12,517 nucleotides of DNA from an uncultured Mycoplasma sp. (GTDB lineage Bacteria > Bacillota_I > Bacilli_A > Mycoplasmatales > Metamycoplasmataceae). The notes under the pieces are model-generated. The model was not told the origin of the DNA and made no database searches. It saw only the letters and a program-made list of their open reading frames with translations. The translations under genes and the position numbers were made by a program. The stretch covers positions 1-12,517 of the forward strand of contig CAMRBO010000012.1 in the NCBI GenBank assembly GCA_947040465.1, given 5' to 3'. Below, piece by piece: positions 1 to 7,109 of this stretch (its first letter is position 1; every line of letters starts with the position of its first letter).

Positions 1-50
1 GATCTACACGTACTGACACACTCTTTCCCTACACGACGCTCTTCCGATCT
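1..50 (+). other. Illumina P5-side adapter (artefact)
   Basis: This is not genomic sequence. It reads as the end of the Illumina P5 oligo (GATCTACAC), an 8-base index GTACTGAC, and the full TruSeq read-1 primer site ending in CTTCCGATCT. From memory, the index equals TruSeq HT i5 D508. The insert starts at 51. The orientation is what the reverse complement of a read-2 running through a short insert would give, so the contig end was probably built from untrimmed reads. Confidence 0.98.
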
Positions 51-818
51 AATTGTTTTTTTAATAATTATCTTCAGCATATTATCAGCAAATCTAATAA
101 TATCTTTTAACTCAAAGAAAGCAACTTCTGGTTCTAACATTCAAAATTCTGCAGCATGTTTTTTAGTATTTGAATTTTCTGCCCTAAAAGTTGGTCCAAA
201 AGTATAAACTTTTTTAAAGCCAATCGCATAAGATTCTGCATGTAATTGACCAGTAACTGAAAGGGTGGCTTTTTTAGAAAAAAAATCCTTTTTAGATTCA
301 TCATTTACAATAAATGTTTCCCCAGCACCTTCTCCATCTGTTGAAGTAATTATGGGTGAATGCATATAAAGAAAATTATTTTCATCAAAGAAATTATGAA
401 TTTCTTTTGATAAAGTCGATCTTATTAACATAACTGATCTCAATATATTTGTTCTGTGTCTTGTGTGAAGAGTTTCTCTTAGTGTTTCCAAATTAATTTC
501 TTGTTTTTGAATGGGAAAATCTTCATCAGCTAATGCCAATAATTCAATTTTTTTTGCTTGGCATTCAAAAATTTGTTTTGAATTGTTGGTTTTAATTAAA
601 TCTCCATAAACAGAGACAGCAGAACCTATTCTTCATTTTTCAACCTCATTTAAAATGGCAACATCTGATTTTACAACAATTTGCAGAGAAGTAACAGTAG
701 AACCATCATTAACATTTATAAACCTTATATTTGCATTACCTCTATTGGCTGTAATTCAACCCTTGATTAATATTTCTTTTATTTCTATTGCATTTGATAA
801 AAGTTTTTTAATATTCAT
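51..818 (-). CDS. asnS: Asparaginyl-tRNA synthetase, N-terminal 256 residues (cut by contig end)
   Basis: Class II aminoacyl-tRNA synthetase that charges tRNA-Asn with asparagine in the cytoplasm. The reading frame is open from 818 to the adapter boundary with three UGA-Trp codons (GWI near residue 20, EKWR near 63, EFWML at 226). Residues about 1-100 form the anticodon-binding OB fold, opening with an ILIKGWI strand. Motif 1 lies around 138-164. Motif 2 at about 211-231 contains FRAENS and HAAEFWMLEPE, which is diagnostic for AsnRS over AspRS. Family members are about 455 residues, so roughly the last 200 residues with motif 3 are missing at the contig edge, not by mutation. I chose ATG at 818 because GAGAAAG lies 9 nt upstream; an in-frame GTG at 824 is the alternative. 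The gene diverges from dnaX across 205 bp. Confidence 0.95.
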
Positions 819-856
819 TTTCACATACTTTCTCGTTATCTTTAACTATTAATTAA

Positions 857-862
857 ATTATA
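857..862 (-). promoter_or_regulatory. Candidate -10 box for asnS
   Basis: A perfect TATAAT lies on the minus strand about 39 nt upstream of the asnS ATG. It predicts a start near 850 and a short leader that includes the GAGAAAG Shine-Dalgarno-like site. The -35 position is only AT-rich. In such AT-rich DNA a single TATAAT carries limited weight. Confidence 0.4.
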
Positions 863-966
863 AAATAAAAAATATTTTTTAAAACTTTAAAATTATATTT
901 ATTTAAATATTATTAATATATATAAGTTAATAAATTTTCAATATTGTGACATAAAAAATAAAGTAT

Positions 967-981
967 TAATAATAATAATAA
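967..981 (+). repeat. Short (TAA)5 microsatellite upstream of dnaX
   Basis: Five tandem TAA units followed by extra A residues lie about 43 bp upstream of the dnaX start codon. A TTGTGA at 944-949 sits 17 bp before TAATAA at 967-972, so the repeat could also be read as part of a weak upstream promoter. It is short enough to have arisen by chance at this base composition. Confidence 0.6.
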
Positions 982-1008
982 AAATTCTTTAATTTTGTAT
1001 TAACAAAA

Positions 1009-1017
1009 TGATAAAAT
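1009..1017 (+). promoter_or_regulatory. Extended -10 predicting a leaderless dnaX mRNA
   Basis: TGATAAAAT matches the extended -10 form TGn plus hexamer (TAAAAT at 1012-1017). Exactly six bases separate the hexamer from the dnaX ATG at 1024, so the expected transcription start is the A of the start codon. No Shine-Dalgarno sequence is present upstream of this ATG, which agrees with a leaderless message. The -35 region (TTAATT at 989-994) is poor. Confidence 0.5.
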
Positions 1018-1023
1018 TGTTTT

Positions 1024-3069
1024 ATGAATTATAAAGCACTTTACAGAACATACAGATCCACTAATTTTAGTGAAGTTGTAGGTCAAGATCATATTGTCAA
1101 AACACTAACGAACTTAATTAAACTCAAAAAAATTTCTCATGCTTATTTATTTTCAGGACCAAGAGGAACAGGGAAAACGTCAGTAGCTAAAATTTTTGCC
1201 AATGTTGTCAATTGTGGACATAACATTAATATTGAAGTTGCTTGTCAATCCTGTATTATGACAATTAATAATTCTGTCGATATAATTGAAATAGATGCTG
1301 CATCAAATAATGGAATAAGTGAAATTAGAGAACTGAGAGAGAAAGTTAAATTTACACCTACAAAATTTAAATACAAAATTTACATAATTGATGAAGTTCA
1401 TATGCTTACAAAAGGTGCTTTTAATGCTCTTTTAAAAACTTTAGAAGAACCCCCTAAACACATTATTTTTATCTTAGCAACTACTGACCCTGACAAATTA
1501 CCTCTAACTATTTTGAGTAGATTACAAAGGTATAATTTCAAAAGGATTACTAAAGAAGTTATTCAAAAACAAATGAAATTCGTTTTTGAAAAAGAAAATA
1601 TAAAATATGAAGAAGGGGTTGTCGAGATGATTTCTGTTTTAGCAAACGGTTCTTTAAGGGATGCTCTTTCAATTGTAGATCAAGTTAACGCTTATTCAAA
1701 TTCTGATATAAAATTGAAAGATGTGAACGATATTTTTGGTCTAACATCGAAAGAAAATCAAGTTTTATTATTAAATTATTGTACGGATAATTTTGTTGGT
1801 CTTGCATTGAAATTATTTGATGAATTAGTAAATCAAGGAATTGACATCACAAGACTGATCAATTCATTAATTAAATTACTTAAAGATCATTTACTTTATT
1901 TAAAAACAGGTGACGAATCAATAATTGAAGAATTTGACATAGAGACATTAAATAAAATGAAAATTAGTGAAGATTTAGTTTATAAAGTTATTGATGTTTT
2001 AATCACTTTACTTAATGAAGTTAAATATAGCGACATACCTCAACAATTATTTCAAATTGCGATTATTAAAATTTGTTCATTCAATAATTCTTTTAACAAC
2101 ATATCATTCAATACAATAAAATCAACCGATAATAGTAATGAAAGTTCTCAAACAATTGATAAAATTGCAACCTATCACGAAGAAATAAATGAAATAACAG
2201 ATAATTTTGTAATTCAAAATATTGATATCAATATTTCTATTGAGGAAACTAAAAAAGAAGATACAAGTGAAGAATCAATTATTTCAAAAGAACAACTTAA
2301 AGTTGATGATAAAATTTCTGTTGAAGAAAGAATTATTGAAGATGTAACAGATATATTGACTTTATCAAACGAAACTAACATTGATGTCAATATGGTGGAA
2401 GACTCTATCTTAGGAAGTTTAGATTCGGAAACTATTATTTATGATACAAATGAATTTTCAACCAAAAAAATAATTGAAAACAAAGAATATAACGAAGTAA
2501 AAACAAAACTATTTGATACTTCACAAATTGTTGATAATGATTTTTCCTTTGATAATAATGAAGTTATTAAAAATGATGAAGAAAAACCTATAACTTTAAC
2601 TCAACCAGATATTATAAATTTATTTTTACTTGGTGATAAAACCGATGTTATAAAAACAAAAGAAAAATTAGCAGAGGCTTTATTATTAACTGATGATAGA
2701 TATTCTAAAATTATTAGTTATTTAGAAAATTGTAAAATAATTACATCATCTAAAGATTTCATATTAATGTCTTCTGATGACAATGAATCAATTGATTATT
2801 TAATCTCTGATAGTATAACTTCAAACTTCAAGGATTTTATATTTGAAGCATTTGGCACACCAAAGCATTTTTATGCAATAATGAAAACGAATTTTTTAGA
2901 CTCAGCAGAATTGTTTAAAGAATTAAAAAACAAAGATAAACTACCTAACACAACACAACTGCCAGCGTTAAAAAAGAGAGAGGAAATTATTAATGCTTCA
3001 AAAGAAAGTTTTGAAGCAGAAAAAAAAGGTTTAGATATTTTTGGTAGAATATTTAAAACAAGAAAATAG
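1024..3069 (+). CDS. dnaX: DNA polymerase III subunit tau/gamma (clamp loader ATPase)
   Basis: Motor subunit of the replicative clamp loader, which loads the beta clamp with delta and delta'. The N-terminus (ALYRTYRS...VVGQDHI) is the family standard, which supports this start. The AAA+ module has Walker A GPRGTGKT at 45-52, Walker B with DEVH at 123-126, and sensor-1 ATTDPDKLP at 152-160. The zinc module has C64, C74 and C77, but T80 where the fourth cysteine is expected. The usual SRC motif is SRL at 165-167. The lid and collar domains run to about 355. An acidic, Asn/Ser/Ile-rich, probably disordered linker follows (about 365-535), then a C-terminal tau-like domain (about 540-660). The 681-residue length is long but typical of tau. 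There are no Trp codons. The stop codon overlaps the ybaB ribosome site. Confidence 0.97.
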   Translation: MNYKALYRTYRSTNFSEVVGQDHIVKTLTNLIKLKKISHAYLFSGPRGTGKTSVAKIFANVVNCGHNINIEVACQSCIMTINNSVDIIEIDAASNNGISEIRELREKVKFTPTKFKYKIYIIDEVHMLTKGAFNALLKTLEEPPKHIIFILATTDPDKLPLTILSRLQRYNFKRITKEVIQKQMKFVFEKENIKYEEGVVEMISVLANGSLRDALSIVDQVNAYSNSDIKLKDVNDIFGLTSKENQVLLLNYCTDNFVGLALKLFDELVNQGIDITRLINSLIKLLKDHLLYLKTGDESIIEEFDIETLNKMKISEDLVYKVIDVLITLLNEVKYSDIPQQLFQIAIIKICSFNNSFNNISFNTIKSTDNSNESSQTIDKIATYHEEINEITDNFVIQNIDINISIEETKKEDTSEESIISKEQLKVDDKISVEERIIEDVTDILTLSNETNIDVNMVEDSILGSLDSETIIYDTNEFSTKKIIENKEYNEVKTKLFDTSQIVDNDFSFDNNEVIKNDEEKPITLTQPDIINLFLLGDKTDVIKTKEKLAEALLLTDDRYSKIISYLENCKIITSSKDFILMSSDDNESIDYLISDSITSNFKDFIFEAFGTPKHFYAIMKTNFLDSAELFKELKNKDKLPNTTQLPALKKREEIINASKESFEAEKKGLDIFGRIFKTRK

Positions 3070-3077
3070 AGGTTATT

Positions 3078-3368
3078 ATGGATATAAAGAAAATGATGGA
3101 ACAAGCAAAAAAAATGCAAGCTGTAATGGAAAAACAAGAAATTGAATTAAAGAATAAAATTTTTATCGTTGAAAAACAAGGGATAATAATTAAAGCTAAT
3201 GGTAGTAGAGAGATAATCGCAATCGATATCAATGATGCTCTTATCGATCCTGAAGACAAAGAAATGTTACAAGATATTATAATTATTGCAGTTAATGAAA
3301 TTATCGAATTAATAAATGATGAATATGAAAAAATTTCTCCCAAAAATCAACAAGGGATGTCTTTTTAA
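3078..3368 (+). CDS. ybaB: YbaB/EbfC family nucleoid-associated protein
   Basis: Small DNA-binding protein of the YbaB/EbfC family. Members form tweezer-like dimers on DNA and are almost always encoded between dnaX and recR, exactly as here. The 96-residue product starts with a Lys/Met-rich helix (KKMMEQAKKMQAVMEK) that matches the family N-terminus, followed by a beta section (IIIKANGSREIIAIDIND) and an acidic C-terminal helix. An AGAGG ribosome site at 3068-3072 overlaps the dnaX stop and sits 5 nt before ATG, which suggests translational coupling. The gene ends directly against the recR start with no gap. Function beyond DNA binding is not visible in the sequence. Confidence 0.93.
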   Translation: MDIKKMMEQAKKMQAVMEKQEIELKNKIFIVEKQGIIIKANGSREIIAIDINDALIDPEDKEMLQDIIIIAVNEIIELINDEYEKISPKNQQGMSF

Positions 3369-3950
3369 GTGGATTCAAGTGAGATTTCAAATCTTTCTTT
3401 GTTTTTTCAAAAATTTGTTGGTATTGGTAATAAACAAAGTAAAAAAATGGCTCATCAAGTACTCAAATTTAATGATGATGAATTTCAAGAATTTTTATTT
3501 TCACTAAAGGAATTAAAAGCTAATATACATAATTGTATTATTTGTAAAAGTTATACAAACAATGAAGTTTGCTTAATATGCTCTTCTACCACCAGAGATA
3601 AAAAATTAATGATAGTAGAATCAATTGAAGATATTTCAAGATATGAAGAATGAAAATTTTTTAATGGTAAATATTTTGTTTTTCCTATTATTTTTAACAA
3701 TAAATTTGAAAGAATACATAATGTTGATATTCAAGAATTGAAAGAATATATTACAAAATTTGATGAAGTTATCATCGCCTTAAGCGCAACTATTGAAGGA
3801 ACTTTAACGGCCAATTTTTTAGATGATAATCTATCTAAAATCACTAAAATTTCTCACCTTGCTAACGGAGTTCCGGTGGGGGCATCAATTGAATATATTG
3901 ATAAATTAACATTTTCCCATGCATTTAAAAATAGAAAAGAGAGTGCATAA
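3369..3950 (+). CDS. recR: Recombination mediator protein RecR
   Basis: RecR acts in RecFOR-type recombinational repair, binding DNA as a ring and helping load RecA. The 193-residue protein starts with GTG immediately after the ybaB TAA. An N-terminal helix-hairpin-helix is visible (FVGIGNKQSKKMA, 16-28). A four-cysteine zinc finger follows (C56, C59, C68, C71), then a Toprim domain opening with MIVES (E84) and containing ATIEGTLTA. The C-terminus (GVPVGASIEYIDKLTFSHA) is typical. One UGA-Trp occurs at residue 95. The middle of the Toprim domain is divergent: the usual loop with a GG and an ISP-like motif is not recognisable. No close ribosome site is seen, so reinitiation after ybaB is likely. 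The stop overlaps the tmk ATG by one base (TAATG). Confidence 0.94.
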
Positions 3951-4573
3951 TGTTTATTACATTTGAAGGATTAGATAATTCCGGGAAAACAACAATAATT
4001 AAAAAAATTGTTCAATATTTAAGAGATAACAAAATAGAAAAAAACTTTGTAATAACTAGAGAACCAGGAGGAACAGGGATTAAAGAAGCTGAATTTATTC
4101 GGGCATTTGTTCTATCTCCTGAATATAATATTGATCCAATGTCAGAAGCGCTCCTTTATTTGACATCAAGAAAAATGCACTTAACCAGAATAATCGAGCC
4201 AGCTCTTAAAGAAGGTAAAATTGTTATATGTGATCGTTTTATTGATTCTTCGTTAGCATATCAAGGCGCAGGAAGAGAATTAGGGATTGATAGAGTTAGA
4301 GAATTAAATTCTATTGTTACAAATAACATAAAACCTGACTTTACATTTTTTATAAAAATGTCTCCTGAATTATCATTTCAAAGACTTGCAAATCAAGAGA
4401 AAAAATTAGACAGATTAGAAGATAATGATTTGAGCTTTTATAAAAAAGTGGAAAATGGATATAATGAAATAATTAACAAAGATAAAAATAGATTTATTAT
4501 TATTGATGGAACATTGAGCATCGATGAAGTATTTAAAAAAACCTTGGAAGAATTTAAAAAAATAATTGATTAA
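3950..4573 (+). CDS. tmk: Thymidylate kinase
   Basis: Phosphorylates dTMP to dTDP for DNA synthesis in the cytoplasm. The 207 residues match the usual length. The P-loop is at residues 7-14 (GLDNSGKT, with Asn-Ser where GxDGxGKT is usual), followed by TREPGGT at 36-42 and the DRFxxSS motif at 95-101 with the following AYQG. The C-terminal half is a normal P-loop kinase lid and helix. ATG shares its A with the recR stop, and AGAG bases just upstream can serve as a weak ribosome site. It sits between recR and holB, a common Firmicutes/Mollicutes arrangement. Confidence 0.97.
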   Translation: MFITFEGLDNSGKTTIIKKIVQYLRDNKIEKNFVITREPGGTGIKEAEFIRAFVLSPEYNIDPMSEALLYLTSRKMHLTRIIEPALKEGKIVICDRFIDSSLAYQGAGRELGIDRVRELNSIVTNNIKPDFTFFIKMSPELSFQRLANQEKKLDRLEDNDLSFYKKVENGYNEIINKDKNRFIIIDGTLSIDEVFKKTLEEFKKIID

Positions 4574-4604
4574 AAATAAGTTCATTTTTAAAATTTAAAT
4601 ACTT

Positions 4605-4610
4605 TATAAT
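4605..4610 (+). promoter_or_regulatory. Perfect -10 box predicting a leaderless holB mRNA
   Basis: A perfect TATAAT lies in the 44-bp tmk-holB gap and ends 7 nt before the holB ATG, so transcription should start at or next to the A of AUG. No Shine-Dalgarno sequence precedes this ATG. TTCATT at 4581-4586 could be a weak -35 with an 18-bp spacer. This suggests an internal promoter within the cluster. Confidence 0.5.
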
Positions 4611-4617
4611 TTAAAAT

Positions 4618-5550
4618 ATGTATAATCAAAATCAATCATTAACAGTAATAAAAAATTCAAAAATTAAGAACTCTTTTTCTCATGCTTATTTGTTTTATGG
4701 AGAACAAGGAGTAGATGTCTTTTCAGTTGCTTTAGAAGCTATCAAAATCATGATTTGTAATGATGAGAGAAAATGCATGAAATCTAAAAATATTTTGGAT
4801 TTAAATTATCCAGATTTGCTTTTTATAAATCCTGAAAATAATTTAATTACGAAAGAAAGTATTATTTCAACGATTAAAAATATGTCAAACACATCACTTG
4901 TCTCAAATAACAAAAAAATTCTTATAATCAAGGATATTCATTTAGGAAATAAATATTCTTTGAACTCTTTATTAAAATATATAGAAGAACCATCTGACAA
5001 TACCCATATTATAATGACAACAAACAGAATAGATTTATTATTATCGACAATTAAATCTAGGTCACAAAATATTATGGTCAAAAGACAAACTACAAATGAA
5101 ATAATTAGTAATTTATTAGACAGTACAATAGATAAAAAATATATTAGATTATTTGCTAATATTTTCCCGAATGTAGAAAAAATTGATGAAGTAAACTTTA
5201 AAATATTTGACAAAAGTTATTCAAATATATTAGCTTCATTATCATTGGGAATTGAAAATCCTCAGAAAATGAAACTTGAATGAAATAAATTAATTGCGAA
5301 AGATAATATTCTATATTTAATCAATATTCTAGAATATTTCTATTACCAAATACAAACAATTATTGAAGACAATAACCCTTTATTCCCCAATCATTCAGAG
5401 TTAATAAATAAATACAAAACCTTTGATATTGATTATGGACAAATACAAAATGAACTCTCTAAATTCAAAAAGTCTTTTTTTAATAAGGGTAATTTCAATT
5501 TACAAAAGGAAAATTTTATCCTCAGGATAATAAATATTTATGAAAGGTAA
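4618..5550 (+). CDS. holB: DNA polymerase III subunit delta'
   Basis: Clamp-loader stator subunit that works with DnaX and delta. The 310-residue product reads through one UGA-Trp at residue 222 (LEW). The opening SHAYLFYGEQG (21-31) aligns with the DnaX segment SHAYLFSGPRG but lacks the Lys and Thr of Walker A, as expected for the non-hydrolysing delta' subunit. The AAA+ core continues with LLKYIEEPSDNTHIIMTT (118-135) and an arginine-finger site SRS (147-149, in place of SRC). Cysteines near 47-53 may be the relic of a zinc module. The C-terminal helical collar is AT-rich and poorly conserved, so the assignment rests on the N-terminal half plus the position after tmk. The last 11 nt overlap rsmI. 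Confidence 0.9.
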
Positions 5551-6250
5551 ATTATACATAGTAGGAACTCCAATAGGAAACTTAAAAGATATAACGTTGC
5601 GTGCCATTGAAACATTACAGAAAGTAAATTATATTGCTTGTGAAGACACAAGAGTAACTAAGGTTCTTTTGAACTCCTTGGATATTAAAGGGAAAAAAAT
5701 AATATCATATCATAATCATAATGAAATACCTTCTACAAAAGGTATTTTAGAACTTCTCAATAGCGGAAACGATATAGCTCTAGTTAGTGATGCGGGAATG
5801 CCATTAATTGCAGATCCTGGATTTAATTTATTAAAGGAAATAAAAATAAATAAATTTGATTTTGAAATTATTCCAGGTGTTTCAGCATTAACAACCGCAA
5901 TGGTTATGTCTGGTTTTGGACCTGATTTTACATTTCTTGGTTTTCCAAAAAATAAAAAAAATCAAATGGTTAATCAAATTAAAAATATTACTAATGGTAC
6001 TTATGTATTTTTTATAGCCCCTCATAAGTTATTGTTTACATTGGAAACTCTTGACCAACAATATCAAGGTAAAGAAAAAATATTTCTTTGTAAAGAATTA
6101 ACAAAAAGATTTGAAGAACATCTGAATGGAACGGCCAGAGAATTAATTGATATATTGCCAGAGAATATAAAAGGTGAATTTACACTGGTTTTTTGTATTG
6201 AAAAAGAGAGAAAAGAGAAAATTAATAAATACGAGAAAATGGTAACATAA
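5540..6250 (+). CDS. rsmI: 16S rRNA (cytidine-1402-2'-O)-methyltransferase RsmI
   Basis: Tetrapyrrole-methylase-fold enzyme that 2'-O-methylates C1402 in the decoding centre of 16S rRNA, using S-adenosylmethionine. Signature motifs are LYIVGTPIGNLKDITLRA (5-22), ACEDTR (33-38), SDAGMPLIADPG (83-94; Met where Thr is usual) and IPGVSA (111-116). The later AdoMet-fold strands end near residue 224 (FTLVFCIE). At 236 residues it is about 50 shorter than the E. coli and Bacillus proteins, which carry a small C-terminal helical domain. That domain appears to be missing, and the natural stop follows a Lys-rich tail. The ATG lies inside the end of holB, so coupled translation is likely. Confidence 0.93.
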   Translation: MKGKLYIVGTPIGNLKDITLRAIETLQKVNYIACEDTRVTKVLLNSLDIKGKKIISYHNHNEIPSTKGILELLNSGNDIALVSDAGMPLIADPGFNLLKEIKINKFDFEIIPGVSALTTAMVMSGFGPDFTFLGFPKNKKNQMVNQIKNITNGTYVFFIAPHKLLFTLETLDQQYQGKEKIFLCKELTKRFEEHLNGTARELIDILPENIKGEFTLVFCIEKERKEKINKYEKMVT

Positions 6251-6270
6251 AATATATAATTAGTTAATAA

Positions 6271-6276
6271 AGGAGG
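6271..6276 (+). promoter_or_regulatory. Strong ribosome binding site for the HAD phosphatase
   Basis: AGGAGG is a perfect anti-Shine-Dalgarno match, 5 nt before the ATG at 6282. It is the strongest ribosome site in the window and fixes the start; the in-frame GTG at 6276 overlaps it and can be dismissed. A TATAAT at 6255-6260 just upstream could be a weak promoter giving this gene a very short leader. Confidence 0.85.
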
Positions 6277-6281
6277 TGTAT

Positions 6282-7103
6282 ATGAAAATGATATTTGCCA
6301 CAGATGTAGATGGAACTATTTTAACAGATAAAGGAATTCCTCACGAAGAAACTAATTCTGCATTTAAATATGCCAGAATGAATGATAATAATATCGTTAT
6401 CGCTACAGGAAGATCTCTTGCAAGAACGAACATATTATTAGAAATGATGCCTGATGTCAATTATTTAATTTGTAATAACGGAACTCTAATTAAAGACATT
6501 GAGAAAGATGAGGTTATTTTTCTAAATCATATATCTCCCAAACACTATTTAGAAATGTTTAATTTTGCTAAGAAAAATAATTTTTCTTTTGCGATGCACA
6601 CAAATATAAACACTTATATGTGACCAATAAAAAGATATTCTAATTGTGTGTTTTTAAGTAGTGATCTTCATCAAAATATATCAAAATATATAATTTCTAA
6701 TCCCGATATAGAATCTTTAGAAAGTGGAGAATTCATAACACAACTTTCTCTTTTTGGAAACGAAGAAGAATGTGAAAAAAATTTTCCCTTGATTCAAAAA
6801 ATATTCAAAAATATTCAAAGTGTGTTTTTGACTAATGGTAATTTTATTGATGTTAATCCTCTAGGAATTTCAAAATGAACTGGTCTGAAATTCTTAGCTA
6901 ATTATTTAAATATTGATTTAAAAAAAATTGTGACATTTGGTGATTCTGGAAATGACTTAGAAATGTTGCAAAATGCTGGAAAGTATGGTTTTCCTATGAA
7001 AAATTCAACACCTGACTTAACTAAAATTTTACAAAGTAAAATCGGAGACAATAATAGCAATGCAATTGCTAAAAAAATTATAGAATTAGTTGACAGTAAA
7101 TAA
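6282..7103 (+). CDS. Cof-type HAD-IIB family sugar/nucleotide phosphatase
   Basis: Member of the Cof/YidA-like HAD-IIB hydrolases, which dephosphorylate sugar phosphates or related small metabolites; the substrate cannot be told from sequence. The 273-residue length is typical. Motif I DVDGT has D8 and D10. Motif II is IATGR, with its Thr in the expected place. The motif III lysine is K198 (ISKW). Motif IV is GDSGND (220-225). The C2-type cap lies between motifs II and III. Two UGA-Trp codons (residues 114 and 199) split the frame under the standard code. It follows rsmI by 31 bp on the same strand and its stop directly abuts the pepF stop on the opposite strand. Confidence 0.92.
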
Positions 7104-7109
7104 TTATTT
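7098..7109. repeat. 12-bp palindrome formed by two abutting convergent stop codons
   Basis: AAATAATTATTT is a perfect palindrome centred on the junction of the HAD-phosphatase TAA (7101-7103) and the pepF TAA (7104-7106, minus strand). There is no intergenic base and no GC-rich terminator hairpin here, although a second AT-only symmetric element, CTTTTAAAAAG, lies at 7111-7121 inside pepF. Both transcripts must end within the opposing gene or rely on weak AT stems. Confidence 0.7.

Noticed and set aside
655..852. A 65-residue plus-strand open frame opposite asnS
   Set aside because: It lies wholly antisense to the conserved N-terminal OB-fold coding region of asnS and has no ribosome site or recognisable protein features. 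It is a shadow frame.
819..1023. Possible SRP RNA or tRNA gene upstream of dnaX, where many Firmicutes and Mollicutes carry one
   Set aside because: The gap is almost pure A/T with no GC-rich stems, no SRP-type loop motifs and no tRNA-like arms.
1008..1034. Eight-codon mini-ORF overlapping the dnaX start, possible leader peptide
   Set aside because: It has no ribosome site, would be split by the predicted transcription start at 1024, and such short frames are common by chance.
6282..7103. Apparent frameshifted or pseudogene HAD phosphatase (two fragments)
   Set aside because: The interruptions are UGA codons at conserved-looking positions; read in code 4 the gene is intact with all four HAD motifs.
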